Source: Citrobacter amalonaticus
GTDB lineage: Bacteria; Pseudomonadota; Gammaproteobacteria; Enterobacterales; Enterobacteriaceae
Assembly (NCBI RefSeq): GCF_001559075.2
Contig: NZ_CP014015.2
Coordinates: forward strand, 4,712,001 to 4,776,000
DNA length: 64,000 nt
Direction: 5' to 3'
The notes under the pieces were generated by a model. The model did not search any database. It had not been told where the DNA came from and saw only the letters and a list, made by a program, of their open reading frames with translations. How positions within the stretch are numbered: position 1 is the first letter of the stretch; every line of letters begins with the position of its first letter. This document shows, piece by piece, positions 16,275 to 25,157 of this stretch. The position numbers and the translations under genes are program-made.

Positions 16275-18251
16275 TTATCGGCCTGGCGTTTTGAGCGGAT
16301 TACCAAATTGCTGCAGATACGCCTCCCCCAACGTTTTCGTGGCGTAGTCATTTAAATGACCGACGTCACGATACAGCGGTATGCCCTCAATTTCCGTCCT
16401 GCACATGCCATCAGGGCATTGCACGCTTTTGGGATCGACAATAATCAACGATGGGAAGCGGGCCTGTAACGTGGCAAAAAACGGTTCCGTCCAGACACTG
16501 TTATTAATCTGCGGATTCGGGTTGCATGTCTGATGCTCATACTCTCCCCGCGTTTTAAAATGTTCATAAAAACAGGTCAGGAAATGCTTTGGCATCGGGA
16601 ACATCGTTTTCACCAGTACCGGCTGCGCCCCGGCATCAAGAATATCCTGTATTGCCTGTTCAGTAGCCCGGGTGAGAATATTGATAGATTCCGCGGGCGA
16701 TGGGGAATCCCCAATCTGCGATCTGACCCTGAATGCCGCATAGTTTTCCCAGACCTGAGAAATGATCACATATTTATACTTATGGTTTCGGATCGCCTCA
16801 TAGTATTTTTTGACGTTCTCATGACAAGCCCGGTAATAGTCGCCTTTATAAGTATAGAGATCGTCGTGATACACACGGGGAATTGCCAGGCACAGTGAAG
16901 TCGCTTTCATATCAACAGCAACATGCGCATTTTTCCCCATGATGTCGAAGAAATTCCAGTACTGATTAGAGTGCGAATCGCCCATCAGAAGTGCTTTCTC
17001 AGAAGCGGTTTTATCCCCCACCACACAGGCCATATCGGTTCCTGTGACGTTTTCATTCATACAATCCTGACGCTGCTTTATCTTCGTCTCTTTGAGCACA
17101 TTGTTGATATGACTTAACGACTCGCCGAATCGTAGATAGCTAAATCCGTCAAAACGCTTACTGACCGACATCAGGGTAATAATGGCAATCACTGGGATAA
17201 CCACCAGCAGAATCAGCGTTTTTTTCAACGACTGACGGGGCTTCCGGTAGGGTTTCTCAATGAAATAATATGACCCCATCGCCAGCAGTACAGCCAGACC
17301 CAGACCAGCCATTCGGGCATAGACACTGGTAATGCCGATGTAGTGCAGTGTCGCGAAAATCGGCCAATGAAAGAGATAAAGCGAATAGGAGATCGTGCCA
17401 AGCCAGACCAGCGGCGGGAATGACAACAGTTTATTGGTCAGAATATTTTGCTGGCTACCGGTGAAAATTAACACCGCGGTACTGACGCAAACGATCAGAG
17501 TGTAAGCATTAGGATAACCCAGAATGACATCACTTCTGACGCTAACAAAAAGTATTGCCACCACCGCAACCAGTGAAAGGCTGTTAAGCACAACCTTGTT
17601 TAGTTTCTGCGCCATCGGGAGATAAATACAGGCACAGACACCGAGCATGAACTCAAAGAGTCGGGAGGCGAAAAAATAATACGTTTTCGTCGGATGCGCA
17701 CCTGAGTAGTGCCAGGCGATATAAATGCCTACAATCGTCAGCAATGGCGCCAGATAGTTAAGCACCCGTTCGTGCGTTTTTTTACGGATGACGTAATAGA
17801 TGACCGGGAAAAAGACATACCATTGCCACTCGATGGATAAAGACCAGGTGTGAAGCAACAGCATGGCGTTTGAATCAGGCGCAGCATAGGCGGTGGTTTC
17901 ATCGCCAAAGTAACGGTTGGAGACAATCAGCAGCGTCTGCTTTATGCTTTTGAGGAAAGAGGCATAATCTTCAGGCAACCAGAATACCGACGCAATGACA
18001 ACGCACAGCAGCATCATCGTCAGCATTGCTGGCTGCAATCGCCATATTCTGCGCAAATAAAAATCGCTAAAACTGAAATGACCCGCATCCATTCGATCTT
18101 TAATTATCGATGCGATGAGAAAGCCTGAAATAACGAAGAAAATATCGACCCCGATGAAACCGGATGCAAATAGCGAAAATCCGGCGTGAAATAACACCAC
18201 CAGCAATACGGCAATCGCCCTTATGCCGTCAATATCAGAACGATACTTCAT
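16275..18251 (-). CDS. Membrane acyltransferase with C-terminal SGNH domain (OafA/WecH-like, O-acetylation)
   Basis: A 658-residue AT3-SGNH fusion. The N-terminal part (about 1-360) has about ten membrane segments and the acyltransferase-3 signature (YRSDIDGIRAIAVLLVVLFH, GFIGVDIFFVISGFLI). The soluble C-terminal part carries GDSHSNQYW, the SGNH nucleophile block, and DVGHLNDYAT with the Asp/His pair. Such fusions move an acetyl group across the inner membrane and transfer it to O-antigen, lipopolysaccharide or another glycan. The gene is A+T-rich relative to the core and stands alone between yeaR and leuE, which fits horizontal acquisition; its glycan target is unknown. Confidence 0.87.
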   Translation of the reverse strand: MKYRSDIDGIRAIAVLLVVLFHAGFSLFASGFIGVDIFFVISGFLIASIIKDRMDAGHFSFSDFYLRRIWRLQPAMLTMMLLCVVIASVFWLPEDYASFLKSIKQTLLIVSNRYFGDETTAYAAPDSNAMLLLHTWSLSIEWQWYVFFPVIYYVIRKKTHERVLNYLAPLLTIVGIYIAWHYSGAHPTKTYYFFASRLFEFMLGVCACIYLPMAQKLNKVVLNSLSLVAVVAILFVSVRSDVILGYPNAYTLIVCVSTAVLIFTGSQQNILTNKLLSFPPLVWLGTISYSLYLFHWPIFATLHYIGITSVYARMAGLGLAVLLAMGSYYFIEKPYRKPRQSLKKTLILLVVIPVIAIITLMSVSKRFDGFSYLRFGESLSHINNVLKETKIKQRQDCMNENVTGTDMACVVGDKTASEKALLMGDSHSNQYWNFFDIMGKNAHVAVDMKATSLCLAIPRVYHDDLYTYKGDYYRACHENVKKYYEAIRNHKYKYVIISQVWENYAAFRVRSQIGDSPSPAESINILTRATEQAIQDILDAGAQPVLVKTMFPMPKHFLTCFYEHFKTRGEYEHQTCNPNPQINNSVWTEPFFATLQARFPSLIIVDPKSVQCPDGMCRTEIEGIPLYRDVGHLNDYATKTLGEAYLQQFGNPLKTPGR

Positions 18252-18349
18252 CGATTATCCTGCGAACAAAATATAAAGTGCGGATTTTACATGAGATTAT
18301 TGAAAAGTGAACCGCCAATGACACGCTGTTTTATGGTGGTTTTCCCCAT

Positions 18350-18372
18350 AAAAAGCCCGCCGCCAGGCGGGC
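18350..18372 (-). terminator. Terminator of leuE
   Basis: Arms gcccgcc/ggcgggc around gcca, followed on the minus strand by TTTTTATGG. Confidence 0.85.
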
Positions 18373-18380
18373 CTCCTGGC

Positions 18381-19019
18381 TTACGACTGTAGGGTCGCCA
18401 GTCGTGCAGCGAAACCGACAAAAATCAGGCCGATCAGCGAATTTCCGACCTTCGCCAGTTTCTGTTTAGTACGAATATACTGCGTGACAAAGGCGCCCGA
18501 GATAATCAGGAAGCTCAGGTAGCAGAAGCTCACCACTTCAAGCGTGATCGCTAAAATGAAGAATGACAGTCCCGCGTGCGGCGCATTCACATCAATAAAC
18601 TGCACAAAGAAGGAGACATAAAACAGAATGGCTTTTGGGTTCGTCAGGCTCAATACCAGCGCACGTTTAAAAATGGCGCCAAAGGGGACCGCGTCTTCAG
18701 CCATCTCACCGCTTTTTGCTTTAAGCGTGGCATAGAGGATTTTGGCGCCCAGATACAGCAGGTAAAAGGCACCGAGATAGCGGACGATATTAAACAGCAC
18801 TGGCGTCGTTTTAATCAGCGTCGCCACCCCGGCATACGCCAGAAACATGAGCACCGCGTCACCAATAAATACGCCGCTTGCCGCAAGGTAACCGCCCTTC
18901 ATTCCACGTCCGACGCTGTTTTTCAGCACAAATATCGTGTTCGGTCCCGGAACCAGAACAATAAAAATAGCCCCGACCAGATAAGTCCAATAATTCAGTA
19001 CGCCATACTCAGCAAACAC
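18381..19019 (-). CDS. leuE: Leucine efflux protein LeuE
   Basis: RhtB/LysE-family inner-membrane exporter of 212 residues, which exports leucine and some other hydrophobic amino acids. Six hydrophobic segments and the family signature [21 protein letters not shown] near the N-terminus are present. It is followed by a strong terminator. It lies beside dmlR, as in E. coli (yeaS-yeaT). Confidence 0.95.
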   Translation of the reverse strand: MFAEYGVLNYWTYLVGAIFIVLVPGPNTIFVLKNSVGRGMKGGYLAASGVFIGDAVLMFLAYAGVATLIKTTPVLFNIVRYLGAFYLLYLGAKILYATLKAKSGEMAEDAVPFGAIFKRALVLSLTNPKAILFYVSFFVQFIDVNAPHAGLSFFILAITLEVVSFCYLSFLIISGAFVTQYIRTKQKLAKVGNSLIGLIFVGFAARLATLQS

Positions 19020-19115
19020 GTTAACCTCTTCTTCCTGAAACCACTTTTTCGCTTAACTGCGAAACAATATGCTAACGGATGCACCAGTCCAAGGGAAGCG
19101 CTTATACCCGCCTCA

Positions 19116-20033
19116 TTATTTTAGTGAGAACGTCGGATAGCGCTCGGCAAAATAGTGGCGTAAGAATTCCACCGTAATACGCACTTTGGCCGACGTCGCC
19201 AGCCGTGAAACATACACCGCCCAGATATTGGCCGGTTGGTAATACTCCGGCAGGACATGCACCAGATGACCGCTGGCGATGTTATCGCAAACATCCCACC
19301 AGGAGCGCAGCGCAATCCCCTGTCCGTCCAGGCACCATTGATGCACAATCTCACCATGATTCGATGACAGCGGCCCGGTCACCTTAATGGCGTGCTCCCC
19401 CTCTTTATTCTGCAATTGCCAGATCCCGAAGGGATGATCGCGCTCTTTGATCACCAGGCAAGAACAGGTAGCGAGATCGGCAAGCTGTTTTGGCGTACCG
19501 TGCTGTGCCAGGAACGACGGCGATGCACAAAGGATTCGGTAGTTCGTACCCAGCTTGCGGGCGATCACATTTGGCGCAATGTCATCGCCAATACGGATAT
19601 CGAGATCGACACCTTCATTGGCCAAATCCACCAGCCGGTCTTCCACATCAAAGCGCAACTCCAGTTGCGGATATTGTCTTGCCAGGGCGGACAGCGCAGG
19701 AGCCACCACCTGTCGACCAAAACCAAAGCTACTGATGATTCGCAGCATCCCTTGCGGAACCTGTCGGACATCAGAGAGTTCATCCATCATCTGATCGACA
19801 TCATGCAGAATACGCTGTGCCCACTCATAGATGCGCTCTCCCTCTTCCGTAATGGTGACCCGGCGTGTGGTGCGGTGCAGCAAAACCACATTCAGGTTCT
19901 GCTCAAGCAGCGCAATGCGTTTACTGACATACGCCGGTGAAACGCCCAGCTCCTGGGCGACGGCAGCGAATCCCGCCCGACGGGCGACCAGAATAAAGAC
20001 GCGTAAATCAGTCAGCAGAGGAGGATTATTCAT
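19116..20033 (-). CDS. dmlR: LysR-family regulator DmlR of D-malate utilisation
   Basis: LysR regulator of about 305 residues, with helix-turn-helix at residues about 10-38 (GFAAVAQELGVSPAYVSKRIALLE) and a substrate-binding domain. It is divergent from dmlA with under 100 bp between them, as in E. coli where DmlR activates dmlA on D-malate. I take the ATG at MNNPPLLTD; a GTG seven codons upstream is possible. Sequence divergence from E. coli DmlR is noticeable, so the symbol rests largely on position. Confidence 0.8.
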   Translation of the reverse strand: MNNPPLLTDLRVFILVARRAGFAAVAQELGVSPAYVSKRIALLEQNLNVVLLHRTTRRVTITEEGERIYEWAQRILHDVDQMMDELSDVRQVPQGMLRIISSFGFGRQVVAPALSALARQYPQLELRFDVEDRLVDLANEGVDLDIRIGDDIAPNVIARKLGTNYRILCASPSFLAQHGTPKQLADLATCSCLVIKERDHPFGIWQLQNKEGEHAIKVTGPLSSNHGEIVHQWCLDGQGIALRSWWDVCDNIASGHLVHVLPEYYQPANIWAVYVSRLATSAKVRITVEFLRHYFAERYPTFSLK

Positions 20034-20136
20034 GATCTGTGTTTTATGTTTCACCAGTTGGAGAGATTAACTGTGGATCAGTCAATTATAGGATAAGGAG
20101 GAAGTCAATTTTGCTACCCTACAAGTGAGAACCGGT

Positions 20137-21222
20137 ATGAAAAAAACCTGTCGTATTGCCGCCATTCCCGGTGATGGCATCGGTAAGGAAGTGCTGCCAG
20201 AAGGCATTCGCGTTTTACAGGCTGCCGCCAGACGTTGGGATCTGTCGCTCAGCGTTGAGACGTTCGAATGGGCCAGCTGCGATTATTACCTTGAACACGG
20301 GAAAATGATGCCGGATGACTGGCGCGAACAGTTATCCTCCTTTGACGCCATTTACTTTGGCGCCGTCGGCTGGCCGGAGACGGTTCCGGACCATATTTCC
20401 CTGTGGGGGTCGCTGCTGAAATTTCGTCGGGAATTCGATCAGTATGTGAATCTGCGCCCGGTCCGTCTCTTCCCCGGCGTGCCCTGCCCGCTGGCCGGTA
20501 AGAAGCCGGGCGACATTGATTTCTACGTCGTGCGTGAAAACACCGAAGGGGAATACTCCTCGCTGGGCGGGCATATTAACCCGGGCACTGAGCATGAGGT
20601 GGTCATCCAGGAGTCCGTTTTCACCCGTCGGGGCGTGGATCGTATTCTGCGCTATGCGTTTGAATTAGCCCAAAGCCGTCCGCGTAAGACGCTGACGTCG
20701 GCGACCAAATCCAATGGTCTGGCAATCAGTATGCCATTCTGGGATACACGCGTAGAGGCCATGGCGCAGCACTATCCCGATATCCACTGGGACAAGCAGC
20801 ACATTGATATTCTTTGTGCCCGTTTTGTGATGCAGCCGGAGCGCTTCGATGTGGTGGTCGCCTCGAATCTGTTTGGCGATATTCTTTCCGATCTCGGTCC
20901 GGCATGTACCGGTACCATCGGCATTGCCCCCTCGGCTAACCTGAACCCTGAGCGAACCTTCCCGTCGTTGTTCGAACCGGTACATGGTTCCGCACCGGAT
21001 ATTTATGGCAAGAATATCGCCAATCCGATTGCGACCATCTGGGCAGGGGCAATGATGCTCGATTTCCTCGGTGCAGGAGAGGCGAAGTACACCGCCGCGC
21101 ATGACGGGATTCTGGCCGCGATTGAGCAGGTGATTGCCACTGGCCCTAAAACGCCGGATCTGAAAGGCAGCGCATCGACCCAGCAGGTCGGTGAGGCCAT
21201 TTGTGACGCGTTAGATTCGTAA
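20137..21222 (+). CDS. dmlA: D-malate dehydrogenase (decarboxylating) DmlA
   Basis: NAD-dependent enzyme converting D-malate to pyruvate and CO2, of the isocitrate/isopropylmalate dehydrogenase family. AAIPGDGIGKEVLPEG opens the protein; substrate-binding arginines (FRREFDQYVNLRPVR), the catalytic Lys/Tyr region (RENTEGEYSS) and metal-binding aspartates (NLFGDILSDLGPA) are intact. ATG 20137 gives 361 residues; a GTG at 20125 is an alternative, and the strong AAGGAGG at about 20096 is too far from either. In E. coli yeaVWX follow; here rnd is next, convergent. Confidence 0.94.
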   Translation: MKKTCRIAAIPGDGIGKEVLPEGIRVLQAAARRWDLSLSVETFEWASCDYYLEHGKMMPDDWREQLSSFDAIYFGAVGWPETVPDHISLWGSLLKFRREFDQYVNLRPVRLFPGVPCPLAGKKPGDIDFYVVRENTEGEYSSLGGHINPGTEHEVVIQESVFTRRGVDRILRYAFELAQSRPRKTLTSATKSNGLAISMPFWDTRVEAMAQHYPDIHWDKQHIDILCARFVMQPERFDVVVASNLFGDILSDLGPACTGTIGIAPSANLNPERTFPSLFEPVHGSAPDIYGKNIANPIATIWAGAMMLDFLGAGEAKYTAAHDGILAAIEQVIATGPKTPDLKGSASTQQVGEAICDALDS

Positions 21223-21230
21223 GACGGTCG

Positions 21231-21258
21231 TGCCGGATGCCGCTGATGACATCCGGCA
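21231..21258. repeat. REP-like palindrome between dmlA and rnd
   Basis: tgccggatg ... catccggca forms a 9-bp stem with a 10-base loop, resembling single REP (repetitive extragenic palindromic) units. It lies in the convergent dmlA/rnd gap and may serve as a transcript end. Confidence 0.6.
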
Positions 21259-21266
21259 ACCACCGC

Positions 21267-22394
21267 TTATTGCGGGTATTCCTGCAGTAACGCGTTGAGC
21301 TTCGTCGCCATCAACGCCGCTCGCCAGCCGGAAATCAATTCGGGCTCCGTGCTCTGCGGCTTTAACTTCCAGTGCCAGTTGAGCAACTGGTTAATCTGAC
21401 GACGTGACGCCAGCAGCTCTGCGCTGACGTGATGTTCCGTACTCACTTCCGTCACCAGCGCCTTAATCGCCTTAAACGCTTTGCGATAGCCCGGCATATC
21501 CATCAGATTCAGCAGCGGTTCCGGCAGCGCCTCTTCCGGCAACGCCTGCGCTTTGGCAACCAGCGAGAGTAGCGTCTTGCCGTGGAAGCGAATTTCACTG
21601 CCAGAAAGCCCCAGGCTGTCGAGTTCGCCCATGCTGCCGGGCATATAGCGCGCCACGGACCACAGGTGCTCTTCGCGAACCACGAAGTTAACGGCCAGAT
21701 CGCGCTCACGCGCTTTACGCAGACGCCAGTCGGCAAGCAGTTGCAGACAGGCCAGTTGACGCGTCCGTAGCTGCCAGGCGTTGGTGATGTCACGCCAGGC
21801 GTCTTCGGGCGCCAGGATCTCCTGACGACGGGTTTGCATCAGACGACACTCATCCAGCGCGGCAGGCAACCAGCCCGCCGCCTCGGTTTCCGCCATCAGC
21901 TTCCCGGCAATCGGTAACAGATACCAGACGTCTGCTGCCGCGTATTCGCACTGGCGCTCAGTCAGCGGGCGCGCCAGCCAGTCGGTACGCGACTCGCTCT
22001 TATCCAGCGCCACGCCGGTGTACTCTTCCACCATCGATGCAAAACCCCACGACAGTGGACGGCCGCAAAATGCCGCCAGGATTTGTGTGTCAATCAGCGG
22101 CTGCGGCAGTTCGCCAAACGCATTCAGAAAGACTTCCAGATCTTCACTACCCGCGTGCAAAAACTTGGTGATGGCGGTATCGCGCAGAATCGCTTTCAGC
22201 GGCGACCAGTCGCTAATGCCATGCGGATCGATCAGTGCGACATGTTCGCCGTCAAACAGCTGGATCAGGCCCAGTTGCGGATAATAGGTACGGGTACGAA
22301 CAAATTCGGTATCCAGGGCAATCGCAGGAAACGCACGGACCGCTTCGCACAGGGTCGCCAGCGCGTCGTCAGTGGTGATCATTTGGTAATTCAA
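21267..22394 (-). CDS. rnd: Ribonuclease D
   Basis: 3'-5' exoribonuclease that trims tRNA precursors; 375 residues. The DEDDy exonuclease motifs are visible (IALDTEFVRT, ...HAGSEDLEVF, YAAADVWYL), and HRDC-type repeats follow. Translation starts at TTG, as in E. coli, aligning the protein to exactly 375 residues. The leader has a run of eight U residues upstream of a weak ribosome site; in E. coli a U-rich tract there is required for translation. Confidence 0.96.
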   Translation of the reverse strand: MNYQMITTDDALATLCEAVRAFPAIALDTEFVRTRTYYPQLGLIQLFDGEHVALIDPHGISDWSPLKAILRDTAITKFLHAGSEDLEVFLNAFGELPQPLIDTQILAAFCGRPLSWGFASMVEEYTGVALDKSESRTDWLARPLTERQCEYAAADVWYLLPIAGKLMAETEAAGWLPAALDECRLMQTRRQEILAPEDAWRDITNAWQLRTRQLACLQLLADWRLRKARERDLAVNFVVREEHLWSVARYMPGSMGELDSLGLSGSEIRFHGKTLLSLVAKAQALPEEALPEPLLNLMDMPGYRKAFKAIKALVTEVSTEHHVSAELLASRRQINQLLNWHWKLKPQSTEPELISGWRAALMATKLNALLQEYPQ

Positions 22395-22418
22395 ATTGCA
22401 TTCTCTTCGGTTTACGCC

Positions 22419-22426
22419 AAAAAAAA
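22419..22426 (-). promoter_or_regulatory. U8 tract in the rnd leader
   Basis: Eight consecutive U residues on the minus strand lie 24 nt before the TTG start of rnd, directly after the hairpin at 22426-22445. They are both the T-tract of the terminator and, by analogy with the published E. coli rnd leader, a translation-promoting element. Confidence 0.7.
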
Positions 22427-22445
22427 CGCCGGATTCACCCGGCGT
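22426..22445 (-). terminator. fadD-rnd terminator hairpin, T-tract copy
   Basis: acgccggattcacccggcgt (20 bp) forms a hairpin followed on the minus strand by eight T. An identical 20-bp copy without the T-tract lies at 22588-22607; the two flank the 142-bp repeat. Confidence 0.85.
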
Positions 22446-22587
22446 CAGATTGCTGACAAAGAAGGAAAAAACGTGGTTTTTTCCTTCTTTGTGGTTATCA
22501 GCCGAAAATCAATAAATTGATTTTCCTGGTTTTTAATAAAGTGATCTCTGCTTGTCCGGTATCGGCATAAGGTTTGCGATCACTCTC
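22446..22587 (+). repeat. 142-bp intergenic palindromic element, copy 1
   Basis: About 91% identical to 38535-38675. It contains a 17-bp perfect stem (acaaagaaggaaaaaac / gttttttccttctttgt, loop GTG), a second stem gaaaatcaat/attgattttc, and a terminal gtgatc/gatcac closing pair. It is flanked by exact 20-bp copies of the local terminator hairpin, as a target-site duplication would be. No reading frame of note. Relative to fadD transcription it is in reverse orientation; copy 2 is forward relative to manZ. Confidence 0.85.
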
Positions 22588-22607
22588 ACGCCGGATTCAC
22601 CCGGCGT
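22588..22607 (-). repeat. Duplicate of the fadD terminator hairpin (no T-tract)
   Basis: Exact 20-bp repeat of 22426-22445, 19 bp beyond the fadD stop codon. On the minus strand it is followed by GAGAGTGATC rather than T residues, so it is probably a weak or non-functional terminator. Confidence 0.85.
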
Positions 22608-22626
22608 TTGACGTGTTACTTAACGC

Positions 22627-24312
22627 TCAGCCCTTATTGTCCACTTTGGCACGGGCTTCGTCACGTAATTCTCGACGTAAAATTTTGCCGACGTTTGATT
22701 TCGGCAGTTCATCGCGGAATTCAACCAGTTTCGGGACTTTATAGCCCGTGAGCTGACGGCGGCAGAAAGTGACCAGCGCCTCCTCGGTGAGCGAAGCCTC
22801 TTTTTTCACCACAAAAATCTTCACCGCTTCGCCGCTGCTGCCGGACGGAACGCCGACGGCAGCCACTTCCAGCACGCCCGGATGCTGCATCACCACATCT
22901 TCGATCTCATTCGGATAAACGTTAAAGCCGGAGACCAGAATCATATCTTTCTTGCGATCGACAATGCGCAGGAAGCCTTTATCGTCCATGACCGCGATGT
23001 CGCCCGTGTGCAGCCAGCCGTCTTTGATGATCTCATCCGTCGCATCAGGACGCTGCCAGTAGCCCAGCATTACCTGCGGCCCTTTCACGCACAGTTCACC
23101 CGGCTGATCCGGCGACACTTCGTTGTCGTCATCGTCCACCAGTTTGGCTTCGGTTGATGGCACCGGCAGGCCGATGCTACCGCTGTGGTAATCAATATCG
23201 TGTGGGTTAACGCTGACCAGCGGCGCGCATTCGGTCAGGCCATACCCTTCGAGCAGATACTGTCCGGTCAGCTTCACCCATCGTTCAGCCACCGCCTGTT
23301 GTACTGGCATGCCGCCGCCCGCAGAAAGATGCAACGAAGAGAAATCCAGCTGCTGGAACTCTTTATTGTTCAGCAAGGCGTTAAACAAGGTGTTCACGCC
23401 GGTCATGGCGGTAAACGGATACTTCGCCAGCTCTTTTACCAGCCCCGGAATGTCGCGCGGGTTGGTGATCAGCAGGTTCTGCCCGCCCAGCTCGATAAAC
23501 AGCAGGCAGTTCATGGTCAGGGCAAAAATGTGGTACAGCGGCAGCGCAGTCACCACCAGTTCTTTACCCGGATGCAAAAGCGGCCCATAAGTGGCCTTCA
23601 CCTGCTCCAGGTTGGCCAGCATATTGCGGTGCGTCAGCATCGCCCCTTTCGCCACCCCGGTCGTTCCGCCGGTGTACTGTAAAAACGCCAGATCCGCAGA
23701 AACCACTTCCGGTTTAACATACTGCATACGGTAACCAGCATGCAGCGCGCTGCGAAAAGAGATCGCATCCGGCAGATGATATTTCGGCACCAGTCGTTTG
23801 ATGTACTTCACCACGAAGTTCACCAGCGTACCTTTGGCCGTGGAGAGCTGGTCGCCCATACGGGTCAGAATAACGTGCTTAACGCTGGTTTTATCAACCA
23901 CTTTTTCCAGGGTATGGGCGAAGTTGGAGACAATCACAATCGCCGCCGCCCCGCTGTCGTTTAACTGATGCTCCAGTTCACGCGGGGTATAAAGCGGGTT
24001 GACGTTCACCACGATCATCCCGGCACGCAAAATGCCAAACAGCGCCACCGGATATTGCAGCAGATTCGGCATCATCAGCGCGACGCGGTCGCCCTTTTGC
24101 AGCCCCAGTCCCTGTTGCAGGTAAGCTGAGAAGGCGCGGCTGCGCTCCTCCAGCTTGCGGAAGGTCATCACCTCCCCCATGTTCATAAACGCGGGCTGAT
24201 CGGCATAACGCGCGACAGCATGTTCAAACAGTTCCACCAGGGATTGATAACGGTCAGGATTGATCTCCGCAGGCACATCTGCGGGATAACGGTTTAACCA
24301 AACCTTCTTCAC
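22627..24312 (-). CDS. fadD: Long-chain fatty acyl-CoA synthetase FadD
   Basis: Inner-membrane-associated ligase activating fatty acids to acyl-CoA for uptake and beta-oxidation. The ATP/AMP signature [18 protein letters not shown] and the FACS motif ([13 protein letters not shown], here [13 protein letters not shown]...[10 protein letters not shown]) are intact; the catalytic lysine is in [17 protein letters not shown] start at 24312 with AGAGGTG upstream gives 561 residues, the E. coli length; the longer in-frame extension is not conserved. FadR sites OD1- and OD2-like lie upstream. Confidence 0.96.
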   Translation of the reverse strand: MKKVWLNRYPADVPAEINPDRYQSLVELFEHAVARYADQPAFMNMGEVMTFRKLEERSRAFSAYLQQGLGLQKGDRVALMMPNLLQYPVALFGILRAGMIVVNVNPLYTPRELEHQLNDSGAAAIVIVSNFAHTLEKVVDKTSVKHVILTRMGDQLSTAKGTLVNFVVKYIKRLVPKYHLPDAISFRSALHAGYRMQYVKPEVVSADLAFLQYTGGTTGVAKGAMLTHRNMLANLEQVKATYGPLLHPGKELVVTALPLYHIFALTMNCLLFIELGGQNLLITNPRDIPGLVKELAKYPFTAMTGVNTLFNALLNNKEFQQLDFSSLHLSAGGGMPVQQAVAERWVKLTGQYLLEGYGLTECAPLVSVNPHDIDYHSGSIGLPVPSTEAKLVDDDDNEVSPDQPGELCVKGPQVMLGYWQRPDATDEIIKDGWLHTGDIAVMDDKGFLRIVDRKKDMILVSGFNVYPNEIEDVVMQHPGVLEVAAVGVPSGSSGEAVKIFVVKKEASLTEEALVTFCRRQLTGYKVPKLVEFRDELPKSNVGKILRRELRDEARAKVDNKG

Positions 24313-24384
24313 TGCATCACCTCTAAAATGAGCGTTCGTCGTCATCTCAACCCCAGATAATAAACAAGTCGTTAACATAATATT

Positions 24385-24401
24385 AACTCAGCGTACCAGT
24401 T
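24385..24401. promoter_or_regulatory. FadR operator 1 of fadD
   Basis: The minus strand reads AACTGGTACGCTGAGTT, 12 of 15 informative matches to the FadR consensus AnCTGGTCCGAYnTGTT, at a promoter-proximal position like OD1 in E. coli. FadR bound here represses until acyl-CoA releases it. Confidence 0.75.
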
Positions 24402-24469
24402 TATTAATTACTCAACTGAAAGGTTGCGAAGCGCGTCACTATTTATTTTTGTTATGACGTTAATAAAAC

Positions 24470-24496
24470 AGAAACAGCGGACCAGCCGCTGTTTCT
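24470..24496 (-). terminator. yeaY terminator overlapping FadR operator 2
   Basis: Arms agaaacagcgg/ccgctgtttct around accag form an 11-bp stem; the minus strand continues TGTTTTATT. Confidence 0.7.
24471..24487. promoter_or_regulatory. FadR operator 2 of fadD
   Basis: The minus strand reads GGCTGGTCCGCTGTTTC, which to my memory equals the upstream fadD operator OD2 of E. coli. It is embedded in the yeaY terminator hairpin. Confidence 0.75.
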
Positions 24497-24516
24497 TTTA
24501 CTGATAATACAACGCG

Positions 24517-25098
24517 TTACTCTGTGACAATCGTTTGAACCTGTGCAGGACCTGGGTTATACCATCCCCAACCGCCATAGCCATATGGCCAGCCTCTCCC
24601 GCCGTAGAACCACGGGTCGATCGGTTGTGGTGGCATCACCACCTGCTGGGCAAGCCGCCAGCGTTTGTAGCCCGTCACGTCCATGGTCATGAATTTGTAC
24701 GGCGTGCTACCCACTTTGCCTTCGACAGTACCCGTAATCGGCCCAACGACGGTCACCAGTTGCCCCCGGAAATCAACCGGATCGAGGAAACCATTCACAT
24801 TGGCGTAAATCCGCCCGCGGGATGGTTCGCCCAGAATGGGGCGCGCCCCGCTATCGAGCGAAACGGTCGCAATTTCCAGACGCGTTTTCCCCTGCTGGTT
24901 TTGAATATCCACCACTTTGCCGCCAAAGCGCGCTTCCTGACCCACGTACAACTGCGGGGCATTCATCACCCGCACGAGATCGTCCTGCGGCGTGGGACTG
25001 GAGCCCTTGATCGCATCCGGAACCGTAACGCACCCGCTCAGCATGAGCGCGATGGCCCCCGCGAGCAGGCCTTTTACAACTTGTTTTTGAACCGCCAT
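24517..25098 (-). CDS. yeaY: Slp-family outer membrane lipoprotein YeaY
   Basis: Lipoprotein of 193 residues with signal peptide and lipobox LMLSGC (mature Cys at about residue 22). The Slp/YeaY domain ([17 protein letters not shown]) is followed by a glycine/tyrosine/tryptophan-rich tail. E. coli YeaY is sigma-E dependent; Slp is its stationary-phase paralogue. The role is unknown. The start MAVQKQ gives family length; upstream in-frame residues are not conserved. It lies 59 bp downstream of tsaB. Confidence 0.94.
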   Translation of the reverse strand: MAVQKQVVKGLLAGAIALMLSGCVTVPDAIKGSSPTPQDDLVRVMNAPQLYVGQEARFGGKVVDIQNQQGKTRLEIATVSLDSGARPILGEPSRGRIYANVNGFLDPVDFRGQLVTVVGPITGTVEGKVGSTPYKFMTMDVTGYKRWRLAQQVVMPPQPIDPWFYGGRGWPYGYGGWGWYNPGPAQVQTIVTE

Positions 25099-25157
25099 AC
25101 TGCGACTCCTTTTCTCAGCGCACTGACCCGGCGTTTTACTGGTCATACTACTGAGAT

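Noticed and set aside
22446..22587. ERIC or REP/BIME identity for the repeat
   Set aside because: The sequence lacks the ERIC consensus and its palindromes differ from REP units in sequence, size and flanking duplication.
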